The notes below the pieces were generated by a model. It saw only the letters and a program-made list of their open reading frames with translations. It had not been told where the DNA came from and searched no databases. Shown one piece after another: positions 54,355 through 64,000 of a DNA stretch of 64,000 nucleotides (position 1 is its first letter; every line of letters starts with the position of its first letter). The position numbers and the translations under genes are program-made. Origin of the DNA: Nemopilema nomurai (taxonomy: Eukaryota > Cnidaria > Scyphozoa > Rhizostomeae > Rhizostomatidae); NCBI GenBank assembly GCA_003864495.1, contig ML133499.1, forward strand, positions 1,116,001 to 1,180,000. Direction: 5' to 3'.

Positions 54355-54690
54355 GGGTTTCTACCGACTGCGTTGCTCAACCTATATGGACGATCCGAGC
54401 CAAAGCTGTCTTATTTAACGTGCAGAGAACACGGAGCCAGGCCGAAAGAGAGAAAGAGACGACGCGTTGTCTGTTGTGTTCTGTAGCTCTGTTTCTGACT
54501 GACTCTGACTTACTTTACAATTATATTTATACTGACTAATCTAAGAATAAATTTGCTGACGAGGGATGAGAGAGGATGATGAAATGGTGATGTAATGAGG
54601 ATGGAAAAGTCTAGGCTGGGGAGCGAGAAAAGATGTGTCAGCATGACATGGTGTGACAATGGAAAGTAGACAAAGGAGTCACTACAAGCT
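54355..54690 (+). repeat. Dispersed repeat, copy 2
   Basis: Inverted relative to the copy at 22497-22741 and longer by about 70-90 bases in the middle. No open frame of note. Confidence 0.85.
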
Positions 54691-57600
54691 CTTCTACACA
54701 TTAAAATACCCTTCAAGAAGATTTGCCTGTTTGATAATGCTATCTTTTATTGTCAACCGATCGGTCCGACTATTCTTCTTAGGGGTCGCTTTAGTGACAA
54801 CCAGAGTGAGTACAAAAACGAGAGAATGCTGAAAAAGCACCGTATTTTCACAACATGATTGGATTTAAGTCTTTAGCTGGTTTAGGCGAATTCTCCTCTT
54901 GAATTGAACCGTGTTTGTGTCGTCTCAAAGCGGTTTAGGATCAGGCCACTATAGGCGCCATAGGCGAAAGAACAGACTTCACCAATGCACGCTGCGTTTT
55001 TAGCACAGCAGATGCCTGGAGCAAAGAAAAGTGGGCGATGAGAAGAAATCTGCCCGACTTCTCCCATCACGTTGTTTTCACAGAGAACTGTACTGAGAAA
55101 CCGCGGGTCTTTGCCTTATTGATTTCCGTGGCCTCTGTATTGCCCGTAATTACACTACTGCAAAGCCTTTGTTTTGGAAAACATTTAGGCCCGGTAAAAG
55201 CCTCGTTATTATACAATTCAAGAAGCCGAGGTTGTAAAGCGAACCTGGTTCTTTTGACAGATAATCTGGCAAAAAAGGAGGAAGTATGTTCGAATTTTGC
55301 TTCTATGCTGCTTGTCAGTCGAGGCTTTGTTTGCTTCAGTTTAAAGCAGAGTTGGTGTAATTTGGGCCCTGCTTTAAACTCTAAACATTGAGGTCACCTA
55401 GAATGTATGACTTGTTGCCAGGAAACTGAGATGCAGTGCAATTGAGAGGTAATTGATTCTAATTTGAAAAGCCTTTTGTTAAATGTTTAATTTTCAAAGC
55501 TTTCAAATGTTTCAAGCTGGCTAGGCGTATTTTGAAGCTACCAGCGGCTTTGCTAGTGGTGGCCATTAGGGGGGCTCAGGGGGCGGAGGTAGCCAAAGGC
55601 CGTCAACGCAAAAAGTTCAAAAGGGTATTTGCGAAAATCCAATGCCAAATTTTCACAGGTAAGCAGATTTTCAGGGAAAATTGCCACCTGCTGTCTTCTT
55701 TAGGCAGAAAGCAAAGTATAAATGATAATGCTGGGCTCTCAAAATTGGTAGTATTTAAACGGCCTCAAGCCCTCTACTACTCACAGTACCCGCCAACACT
55801 GCACCTTCAGATAGTGCTGAGTTTTGTTTTTATAGATTTTGTTTTTTAATTTGCCTGAATTTCTGAAAACTAGCATTTTGAAATAACTTCCCAACATTGC
55901 TTTAGAAAAAAAGAGGATGAATTTTAGTGTTTGTAAGTGTGATTAAGTGATCAAGATCAGAATCTAGATTCGGATTTATTGATTCGAGCCAGAGCTCCAA
56001 AGCATCAAAGTTTCATGTACTTCTGTCGGGTAATTTATCACGTCAAATAACTTACCAGTCTTGTGTTAGTTTATTGCTTCTATTCTCGGATTTGAGCAAT
56101 TTTTTATCTTCATTTATGACAAAAATGGATCATAGAAATGGAATCTCCATATTGAAATTAGTCTGTACTTAAAGTTCTGAGTGTTTCGACCGTCAGGCTG
56201 CAAATTAACCCATTCTAGACATTTAGCTCTTACTCTTACTCCAATGGAATTTGCTTGTGCAGTGAAAAAAATTTACAGCAGCCGCAAATTGCGGTCAAAT
56301 CGCATGAAATACCTAAATATTCAAAACAACATGAAGTTTTCAGTATAAGCTAAGTTGAAGATCAGGATTTCAATTCTGGTGTTAATTTTTGAGAAAGAGC
56401 CGTGGATGCCAAGATACAAAATCGATAGCGCCAACTCGAATCGGAGAATCTATGCAACAAGAAAGCTAGGACCTGGTGCCCCTTACCTAGGGATCGGAAG
56501 CAGAAGTCCTGTGGTAATATAGGGGTAGAAACCACTTAGAAAGTGCCTTTCCTTGACACCGGACCTCGCTCGCAAATATCAGTGCAAAAGTATTCTCAAT
56601 TTTTGAAAGCCCCTTGTTGATTCTTCGTGTCAAGACCGAGATCCCGTTAATAATTTACCCGGATGGAGCGTTCACTGTTTCCAACGTCTTAGGTTCCTTG
56701 CTTTCTATCTCCGTTTAGAATTTCTCGCAAGGATCTTCAATAAGTTTATTCAAATCATTATTAAAGCCGAATCGCCAACGTGATTGTTATATCATGCATT
56801 TCAGGCAGACTATTTTATCAAATTAATTTAGAGTGGGTGTTTCCAGCTTTTCCGGTCTAAACTTGCTCGAAAAGACGATGGTTTTGGCAAGAAGATTAAC
56901 CAAATCTGATGAATATTATAGTCACTAGGCTCTGTACTGAGCTTGGGACAATTTCGCACAGCGATAACAGCTACCAATAATCCTTAGCATCGGCAGATGG
57001 CCATCGGCTCACGTGCAAATCAGCGTCTAGCTATCAATTTCATCAATGACCGTTTTCTGCCGCAAATATTGTCTCCTAGCAATAGCTACAGGCTGCTCCT
57101 TTGCGCGTATATATACAACCTGTCTTAAGTGCTTGCGGCATTTCAGTGCTGGTGTTTGGCGTTGTTGTTGTTGCTAACGGTGAGTTTCTTCTGTCTGAAG
57201 AAATATTCTTTCTTTATACGAAACGCTCTTGCACGCTATATCTCAGGGCACTAAATTTGATGATATCTAACCTGCCTTTTGAGTGATGGTGCTTAACTTT
57301 TGAGTTTCTCTTTTCAAAGTTCTTTACCATTGGCCGTCTTGAAGTCGTTATTAAATTCGTTATTAAAAATAATATAAATGTATATTGCAGTCTTAGTGCT
57401 TTGTGAGTATTTGCCAGTTTGCCAAATGAAAGTGCATTGAAGGCTTCTTTATCACTCAAGTGGCTACCCCGCAGGGGTTAACAGACAAGCGATGCCATCA
57501 CTTTGCGCATCGCACTTTGCGCAAAATGCTTTAATTAAAACCAATCGCATTCATAGGGTGAAGATTGCTGGAACAGCCTGTTCTTTATCATCTATGCTTC

Positions 57601-60139
57601 CCTCACGTGCTCACTTAAGAATATGTTTATATAATTGTTTGTCACATCGAAAACTCTGAAGAATCTTCTTGTGGGCTTCTTATAGCTTTCGCCGTATCAT
57701 CTTAAAAAACTCTGAAATCTAATGGCTAAGAACAAGAGTCTTTGAAATTCATACTCTTATCAAACTGCGATCAAGTGATACCTTTGAATATAACAGAGCC
57801 TTTCAAGAGTGTTGGAATCTATAGCGACGTTTTTCCGACTTGCTTTCATCCATCCTCTTATATACAATATTACGTGCTGCAAAGTAAAGCGAAATTTTTG
57901 CCCCCAATCTTTTCCCCCTGATAAACATAACGGTGCACATTGTTATCAACATTGATTTAAGGGGGAATAGGGGGGGGAGGGGGGTAGCAGCTATTTGCGT
58001 TTCAACTAAGTGAAGACGATACAATAAGATATAATATTTAAGTGCCCCAGGGAACTTCGCACCACGAAAAAGACGTTTATCTTCTAAGCTCTATCATTCT
58101 TATCTTTCTATCATCTTCGTCAAAATGGCGTCCGAAAATGCGTTTCAGTAAGATCTCAAACAAACACAGCACAAAGTATTCTCATATGCAACAGTATTCC
58201 TTACGAGGAATCGAAGAGAGTGCGGAAAAATAACCGACCCGAGCGAGACTCGAACTCACGACTCCTGACTTTGTACGCCAAGTGCTCACAAATGATACAA
58301 AGTATTCAGTTACAAAAAGCTGCCAACATGTATTAACAACGTAGCCTTTCTTTCACATAAACTTTTGTGGCTTGCTGGTTGTATTATTGCCAATAGATAG
58401 TTAGATACCTTGTGCGACATATTGTCAAAATATCAAAAGGCTCTATGAATTGTCATCTCAATAAGCTATACAAGTACCAATTTGTCGGATAATTCATCCA
58501 TTAGCAAATTTAGATATGCTTGAAATCATGGAAACCACAGAACCAGCAATACTGAGAATTATGAATTGGCACAACACGCACGTGCTACCGTGAGAGATTT
58601 GAAAGAGCATTTCGTATTCGCTGGCATACTTGCTATAGAGTATACTGGATAGGTATTACGATGTAACTGACTCATTTCGTTTGATTTCAGGTGGCCCTGC
58701 CTGTAAAGTTGTTTTTCCTTTGGAAAGTTGTTTTTCTCCCTTCCTTCCTGCCCAGGCAAAAATATATCACCAGCTCATTGTTGTATTTTGGAATGGCTTC
58801 AAATAATGAAGGCATTTTTCTCTAAATCTTCTCTAAAGATGTTTATGGTTTTGTATACCGTAATAAAGAGCATTCTGTACGCTGCTAATAACCGAACCAC
58901 TATGGTTTACCATTAGCAGGACAGACATGGTGTCTTATATGTGCTTATGGTGCCGTGCTATAGACTGGCACCTGGAAAGTGGTTAGCTCAAAGCTGCCCG
59001 CCTTTTGGTAACAAGAAGTTGATGCTTCCATAGATGGTCCGTTTATAAATGCTTCTTTGTTCCACTTCGTTCATGAATGCTTTGAGGCATACCACCATGA
59101 GCTTCACCCCTTCGAGGTGTTTTACCGTTTACTGTTCTAAATCTTAATGCTTTTGTTGGTCTTTCCACTAAAATGCACAGAATTATCATTACAATTATTA
59201 TCTGAATGTCCTTGCAATCATGGTGTTAAGCTTAATGCAAAGAGCATTTGTCTCAATGAGTCGCTGTTTAAAATCAGTACTTTGTAATAATTTCCACCAT
59301 CTTGATTTCGCTATTTGTTCCTGCCTTTCTCCGCAAGTTTGTTCCTTTTAATTGCAACTGCTACAATGACGTCATCATTTACAAATGATCACCAGGCCTC
59401 TAGATACAAACGACAGTTCTTCAACTTGCATTAATCCTACTAAAATATTTGGCACCCTGTTCCAAAACAAAGTTGAACCTTCACAAATTCGTATCAAGTT
59501 TTAATTTTGTTTGATGACAGGTAGATATTGTCACGCTGTAGCAATTGAAAACGCCAAAAATTAAGGAAAATATCAAAATATTTTTACCAAAATGAGTGAT
59601 AATTTAAGGAAGCCAAGTAATTTCTGCAGACTAATTTCTCCAAGTGTTAGTTAAGGCTAAAATCTGCAAGTCAAAGGGATTTTACAATGCTAATATTAGT
59701 GCCTTATAACTAGATTGCAGGGAGTATTGTCGTAAATAGATAATTCTATTTGTTAAGCTGCATACTTCATTATTGACGCATCCAGAAAATATTTGTATGT
59801 TTGTTTAAACAGGCTCCGGAAGCAGAAAATATGTAGGAAAACATTCTCAAAAATAGCTTTTCGAGTTCCCTTAGGGCGGGGGATTACGGCACATTCATTT
59901 TAGCATCCAAGAAAGCATACTTTTCGGAAGGTCATGCACACTGCATAATGTAATGCAATCTATTATCGCCACCTTATTCTGATGCTGAGCCAAACGGCAA
60001 CTTAGATGCGTTGAGAGCAGATCAGAGAAGTAGGCGTGCAGTTGGTAAGTAGGTAAGTTGGCAGATTGTCACAATGAATTTACTCACTCAAAGAAGTAAA
60101 CCAATTGGAGTTGGATATTCAAATAGTCATGTCAATTTA
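54691..60139. other. Intergenic, no gene supported
   Basis: Frames at 55038-55391 (117 codons) and 55532-55849 (105 codons) have no recognisable domain and no clear splice partners. A SINE lies at 58208-58290 and a G-rich run at about 57960-57986. Confidence 0.5.
58208..58290 (-). mobile_element. tRNA-derived SINE fragment
   Basis: On the minus strand it has B-box GAGTTCGAGTCTCGC and the tail GGTTATTTTTCCGCACTCTC. The A-box half is lost. Its T-loop TTCGAGT is closer to a true tRNA than the copy at 32908-32999. Confidence 0.8.
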
Positions 60140-60535
60140 CACGCTTTTTTATAAGGAACCTACCACAAGGCCTAGTTCCAAACGTTCCTTATTCGTAGAC
60201 CTCAAAGTCACCAGATTTTAGTGTCAAAAGTTCCTTAAAAGTTCCTTAATTTTCACTGCACATCAATAAGCCTTAACACTTAATAGAGAGAGGGGCAAGA
60301 TAGACTATGCGGAAACTACTCGAAAAGCACTTGACACACAAATAGCAACACATCTATGCGAGTATTGGCTGCAAGTGAATGGACGGGCTTTTTAGCTCTT
60401 GATGTTTGCAGTTATAAAAATTTTCTAAACGAAAAGTTCCTTATGGATTTCGTTTTTAGTAGTATAAGTTCTTTATATATTTCGGCCTTCTACATGTAGG
60501 TTCCTTATAAAGTGGTTCCTTATAAAAAAAGCGTG
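60140..60535. mobile_element. Mariner-like MITE of 396 bp
   Basis: The ends CACGCTTTTTTATAAGGAAC and GTTCCTTATAAAAAAAGCGTG (as inverted repeats) are flanked by TA on both sides. TTCCTTA motifs recur inside. No transposase is present. Confidence 0.8.
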
Positions 60536-61753
60536 TATTGCGTGTCATGTCTGCCACGCAGTCTTTGTTCGCGGTACGTGATCGACTATTTGCCATTCTC
60601 TTTCAAAAACTTCACTGGCATGTATGACAACTGTTCAATAGGACAGCTTCTGCCGATTTTCTTTATTCAGTTTAACCATAACAAGCGCTACCTAAAGAGC
60701 TGGTCTCTGTTAGAACACTTCAAAGATTGCTCTGTGTGGAAATTATTCTGCGTCGGTCGCATCCTTCTTGAAATACTTTAAATAAATCGCAGACTTTAAT
60801 GGCAATGTCCTTTCTAGATATTTCGAATGCTAGAGTTATCCAACAACATCAAACATATTTTAATTTTAAATATTTCAATGCATTTAGAAAACTTTGGTTA
60901 TTGGTGAAAAGGCAAACTTTTTTCTACTTGTATTCTCTTAAGGTGTGAAATGGACGTTGATTGGTCATTTGTCATCCAATCATGCCCTCGTTCTCAAATC
61001 CCTATTTTCCTTTATCCGCAATTTGCTAATTATTCTGTCAGCGTTTGGTCGTTTTCCGACAATTTGATGCTTGGAGGAGTGCCAGACGAAAAAGATTCAA
61101 GCATGCAATGATGTTGTGCTTTCACTGCTTCACACTACGTTGATACTCCAGCATAGAACATTATTTCTCAGAACAATGGCTAATTGAATTCAATTCCTTT
61201 TTCTCTCATTTTACATTCTGCATAAAGAGAGCAGCAATCACTTGTTCACCTTGCCAATTATTAGTGGCATTCTACGGTTTACTTACTTATTTGATATATG
61301 GTTAATCACGGGTTGAGGTACGCAAAAATGAGAAATGAATCCTTGCAAAATCTTTTATATTCTTTTGCAAGCGCTAAGCTCATCCAAAGAAGAAATCTAT
61401 TTGTCCATGACTGCCAGTTTCATACCAGACCGATCTTCCTTGAAAGGATCTCCAATGTTGATAAATTCTTAAATAACTGATAAAAATTCGGCAAACCCAA
61501 GTTCTCGTGTGGCGCTGAGTAAATAACTATCGTTATCTGAAGGGTCTGCTTTTCGATTGGCAGCCTTACTTAAACCAATTGTCTGGTAGCCAGGGGGTTC
61601 ATCCGCTGCTGATGCCTTGATAGTGTGGTGCGACAAGACTCTATCCTGGCTGCTTTTAAGGCCCATTATATTGCTAAAAGCCACCATATGCTTCAAGTAG
61701 GCTACAGTTCAATCTTGTGCATGCTCTTTTTATTTTCATTACAGGTGTTCAAA
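60536..61753. other. Upstream region of the GPCR gene
   Basis: There is no coding exon. A pyrimidine-rich tract ending in TTTTCATTACAG at 61733-61744 is a strong splice acceptor nine bases before the GPCR ATG, so a 5' UTR exon probably lies upstream. Confidence 0.6.
60945..61150 (+). repeat. Dispersed repeat pair, copy 2
   Basis: See 46395-46620: same orientation, diverged. Confidence 0.75.
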
Positions 61754-63064
61754 ATGGATAAAGATCTGAACAAAACAGTGTCAAGCAGAAACGCCACTTT
61801 ATTTCCAAAGAGCACACAGACTTATTACACGAACGCTAGCCTGAACATCACAGCCTGCACCAATTGCTCGATTCAACACAGAAACACCAGCCACCCTTTT
61901 ATCGTCCACGGTTCTGATTATGATTACTTCACCATAATACTATTGGCAATGCTGGCATTGATCTTCATTGTGGGTGTGATCGGAAATTCAGTGGTGTGCT
62001 ATGTTTTTGGCTTCAAACAGCGCAAACGGAGATCTGTTCCAGAAACGCTGTTTCTTTACCTGGCAGCAATCGACCTAACGTCTTCAATCATCAATCCGGG
62101 ACTGTATGTTTACTGGACCGTGACTAAATATTCAAGATGGGACTTCGGCATCGTAGGCTGCAAGCTTCTGGCACCTTTAGCCCCTGTATCAGTCACTCTA
62201 TCCGCCTTGATCATACTCATAATCGCAATTGATAGGTACACAATTATCTGCGGCCAATTCGGTCGCAGCTACAGCATGCGAAGGATCCACTGCGCAGTAA
62301 TATTTGCCGCCATTTTTTCTATTTGCATATTTCTGCCGTACATTGTCCTGCTCGAGGTTGGCCGGGGGGGCACGTGCAATGTCCTTAAGACCGGTAAGCC
62401 AGAGTACGCTTATTCTATGATATCAGCACTGCTTTTTCAGGATGTGTGTTTCATTGCAGTTTTGGCCTTCACCAATTCCAGGACTTTTAGTCGTTTACGT
62501 CGCCGAAGCAGCGTGATCATGGAGCGGTCCTTGGAATCGAGGCGATATCGTTCACACAAACGAGTCGCTAGGATTCTATTGGCTATGAGCTTGGTGTTCT
62601 GTTTGCTTGTGTTACCACGTGACCTGATGCAGCTCACTTACATCATTTCCTGGCTGAATCCCCCCGGAGTGAGCTACACGAATGCCCTCCTCCGCATTAA
62701 CGCCTTTTTGAAAGTGCTGCAGACTTCAAACAGCTGTGTGAATGTGTTCATATACTCCAAGATGCATACGAAGTTTCGAGGGCACCTTTTCCGTTTGTGC
62801 TATAAAGCGTTCGGTGGGAGGGGCGTATTTGGAAAGCGATTCCCCATGACGATGGTTACAGGTGAAATGACGCCGATGACAAGAAGGAGAATGTCCAAAC
62901 TCAACGATGGAAACGCGACACCTTCTGACACGCCAATACTGCAACGAAAACAAGTAAAGCGAGAGAAGGTACAAGACAAAGAGGGTGCCAATCCTCTGCT
63001 TGTTAGCCATATCAAAACACACAAAGTTCAGTTTCAAAACGAGATGCAGGCCTGCTCATTGTGA
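61754..63064 (+). CDS. Orphan class A (rhodopsin-like) G protein-coupled receptor
   Basis: This 436-residue seven-helix receptor acts at the plasma membrane; its ligand is unknown. The N-terminus (1-57) has six N-glycosylation sequons (NKT, NAT, NAS, NIT, NCS, NTS). Helix 1 is about 58-85 with GN78, helix 2 about 98-121 with LAAID107, C136 and C208 form the expected extracellular disulfide, DRY is at 160-162, helix 5 about 218-242, helix 6 about 271-296, and helix 7 ends NVFIY (330-334) in place of NPxxY. Helix 6 has FCLLVLP, lacking the W of CWxP. The basic third loop (RRRSS, RRYRSHKR) suits G-protein coupling. The frame opens at 61625, but a splice acceptor at 61744 and the position of the ATG at 61754 support the later start. 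AATAAA occurs near 63184. The family beyond class A was not resolved. Confidence 0.9.
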   Translation: MDKDLNKTVSSRNATLFPKSTQTYYTNASLNITACTNCSIQHRNTSHPFIVHGSDYDYFTIILLAMLALIFIVGVIGNSVVCYVFGFKQRKRRSVPETLFLYLAAIDLTSSIINPGLYVYWTVTKYSRWDFGIVGCKLLAPLAPVSVTLSALIILIIAIDRYTIICGQFGRSYSMRRIHCAVIFAAIFSICIFLPYIVLLEVGRGGTCNVLKTGKPEYAYSMISALLFQDVCFIAVLAFTNSRTFSRLRRRSSVIMERSLESRRYRSHKRVARILLAMSLVFCLLVLPRDLMQLTYIISWLNPPGVSYTNALLRINAFLKVLQTSNSCVNVFIYSKMHTKFRGHLFRLCYKAFGGRGVFGKRFPMTMVTGEMTPMTRRRMSKLNDGNATPSDTPILQRKQVKREKVQDKEGANPLLVSHIKTHKVQFQNEMQACSL

Positions 63065-64000
63065 GGCTGAAGATGACAGGGGACCGAGGCTTCTAGTCCA
63101 CCTTGTCTCGAAACGAGACTTGATGATGGAGAGAAGAGAATGTGCTTCTTCTATCATTACATCGATCTACATGAAGCCTTTGCAAATAAAATTAATCACA
63201 TTTAAACTGAAACAGCTACTCAACAAGGAGAAGAAATCTTGTGAATAATTAGGCCCTGTTGAAGCAGATTTCCTGTCGCGCCAAACCTGACAGTAGAATA
63301 TGGTTGCACTCAACTAGGTGCTTGCTAGCATAAGGATTATTCTCTGCTGTGCAAAAACTATCAAAGATTTTGACATTAATCCTGTAAAGAATCAATTATC
63401 AGAAATCCGAGTTGCCTCGACTACTCAAGCTATTTACTTTTATTAATCAAGAATTTTTCAATATCAATGAAAGGCGCCTGGGGAGATGAAGATCACTAAA
63501 GAGGTTACCAAGAGTCACTTCCCTACCAATAAATCGATTTAGAATTATGTCTAACAATTATAGTGAAACATTATGAACATTAAAACGGACGGAACAATTT
63601 GACAGAAGCTTTAGCGATGCAAGATATCATCTTATGACCATTACATTCTAGCCATAACATTGACCGAGTATTGATGGTCCAAAGAGTCTGTCTAGTTATT
63701 CGAGTTGAAATAACTCCATGCTAATTGGTACTTTAATTCTGTAAATATATGGATGATTCGTAGATATATATGAACAATGCTTGCATCTTTGCCTTGTTGC
63801 ACAAGAGAAAGAAGTGGTTGTTACATACCCGAGGTTTGCCTATTTTACCAGAAAAACACTTAGCCTATTTTACCAGAGTAAATATTTAGCGAAAATGAAA
63901 GTTTGGTATAAACAACGAGAAGGATATTACAAAAATGTTGAGTTCTGACCACCGCAAAACGTCAGAAATCAGCCGAGAGCTTTTGTTTCATAGAAACGCA
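63065..64000. other. GPCR 3' flank
   Basis: Likely 3' UTR and intergenic sequence. A short direct repeat TAGCCTATTTTACCAGA-like occurs near 63838-63878. No gene is seen. Confidence 0.5.

Noticed and set aside
55038..55391. 117-codon plus-strand frame
   Set aside because: No recognisable domain, no splice-consistent partners, and a length compatible with chance in this region.
61625..61753. Extended N-terminus of the GPCR (43 extra residues)
   Set aside because: A strong splice acceptor ends at 61744, and the upstream residues look like translated intron, so the ATG at 61754 is preferred.

Overview
The window is eukaryotic nuclear DNA and fits an anthozoan cnidarian, probably a stony coral or close relative. 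It is AT-rich, has short exons with GT-AG introns, and carries many degenerate retrotransposons, SINEs, MITEs and minisatellites. The host proteins are clearly metazoan. The species assignment is inference.

Layout. 1-5.5 kb: no host gene; a decayed CR1/L2-like reverse transcriptase relic lies on the minus strand. 5.5-7.3 kb (minus): an intact, uninterrupted cytosolic purine 5'-nucleotidase (NT5C2-like). 10.4-28.7 kb (minus): two tandem astacin metalloprotease genes with matching exon sizes and intron phases. The upstream copy (28.7 to 22.0 kb) reads acidic propeptide - astacin - TSP1 - short tail. The downstream copy (21.0 to 10.4 kb) reads acidic propeptide - astacin - TSP1 - complete trypsin domain, joined in phase. 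A single secreted protein would then carry a zinc protease and a serine protease. This is the most unusual thing in the window.

28.7-39.8 kb: no host gene well supported. It holds a 37-bp minisatellite and two nested R4/Dong-type retrotransposon copies sitting in AAT microsatellite DNA, one of them broken by a hAT-like MITE. 39.9-49.3 kb (plus): the lysosomal mTORC1 GTPase RagA in nine exons. Exon 7 appears to lack one base, and a 16-bp higher-order minisatellite fills most of intron 7. 49.3-61.7 kb: mostly non-coding, with one THAP zinc-finger exon and dispersed repeats. 61.75-63.06 kb (plus): a class A GPCR in one coding exon, with a strong splice acceptor just before its ATG.

The genes do not form an operon. 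NT5C2 (purine nucleotide balance) and RagA (amino-acid sensing to mTORC1) are housekeeping genes; the protease pair is a lineage-specific secreted family. No signal-peptide exon could be placed with confidence for either protease gene. All gene models rest on reading the sequence, reading-frame continuity and recalled family motifs; no alignment or expression data were available.
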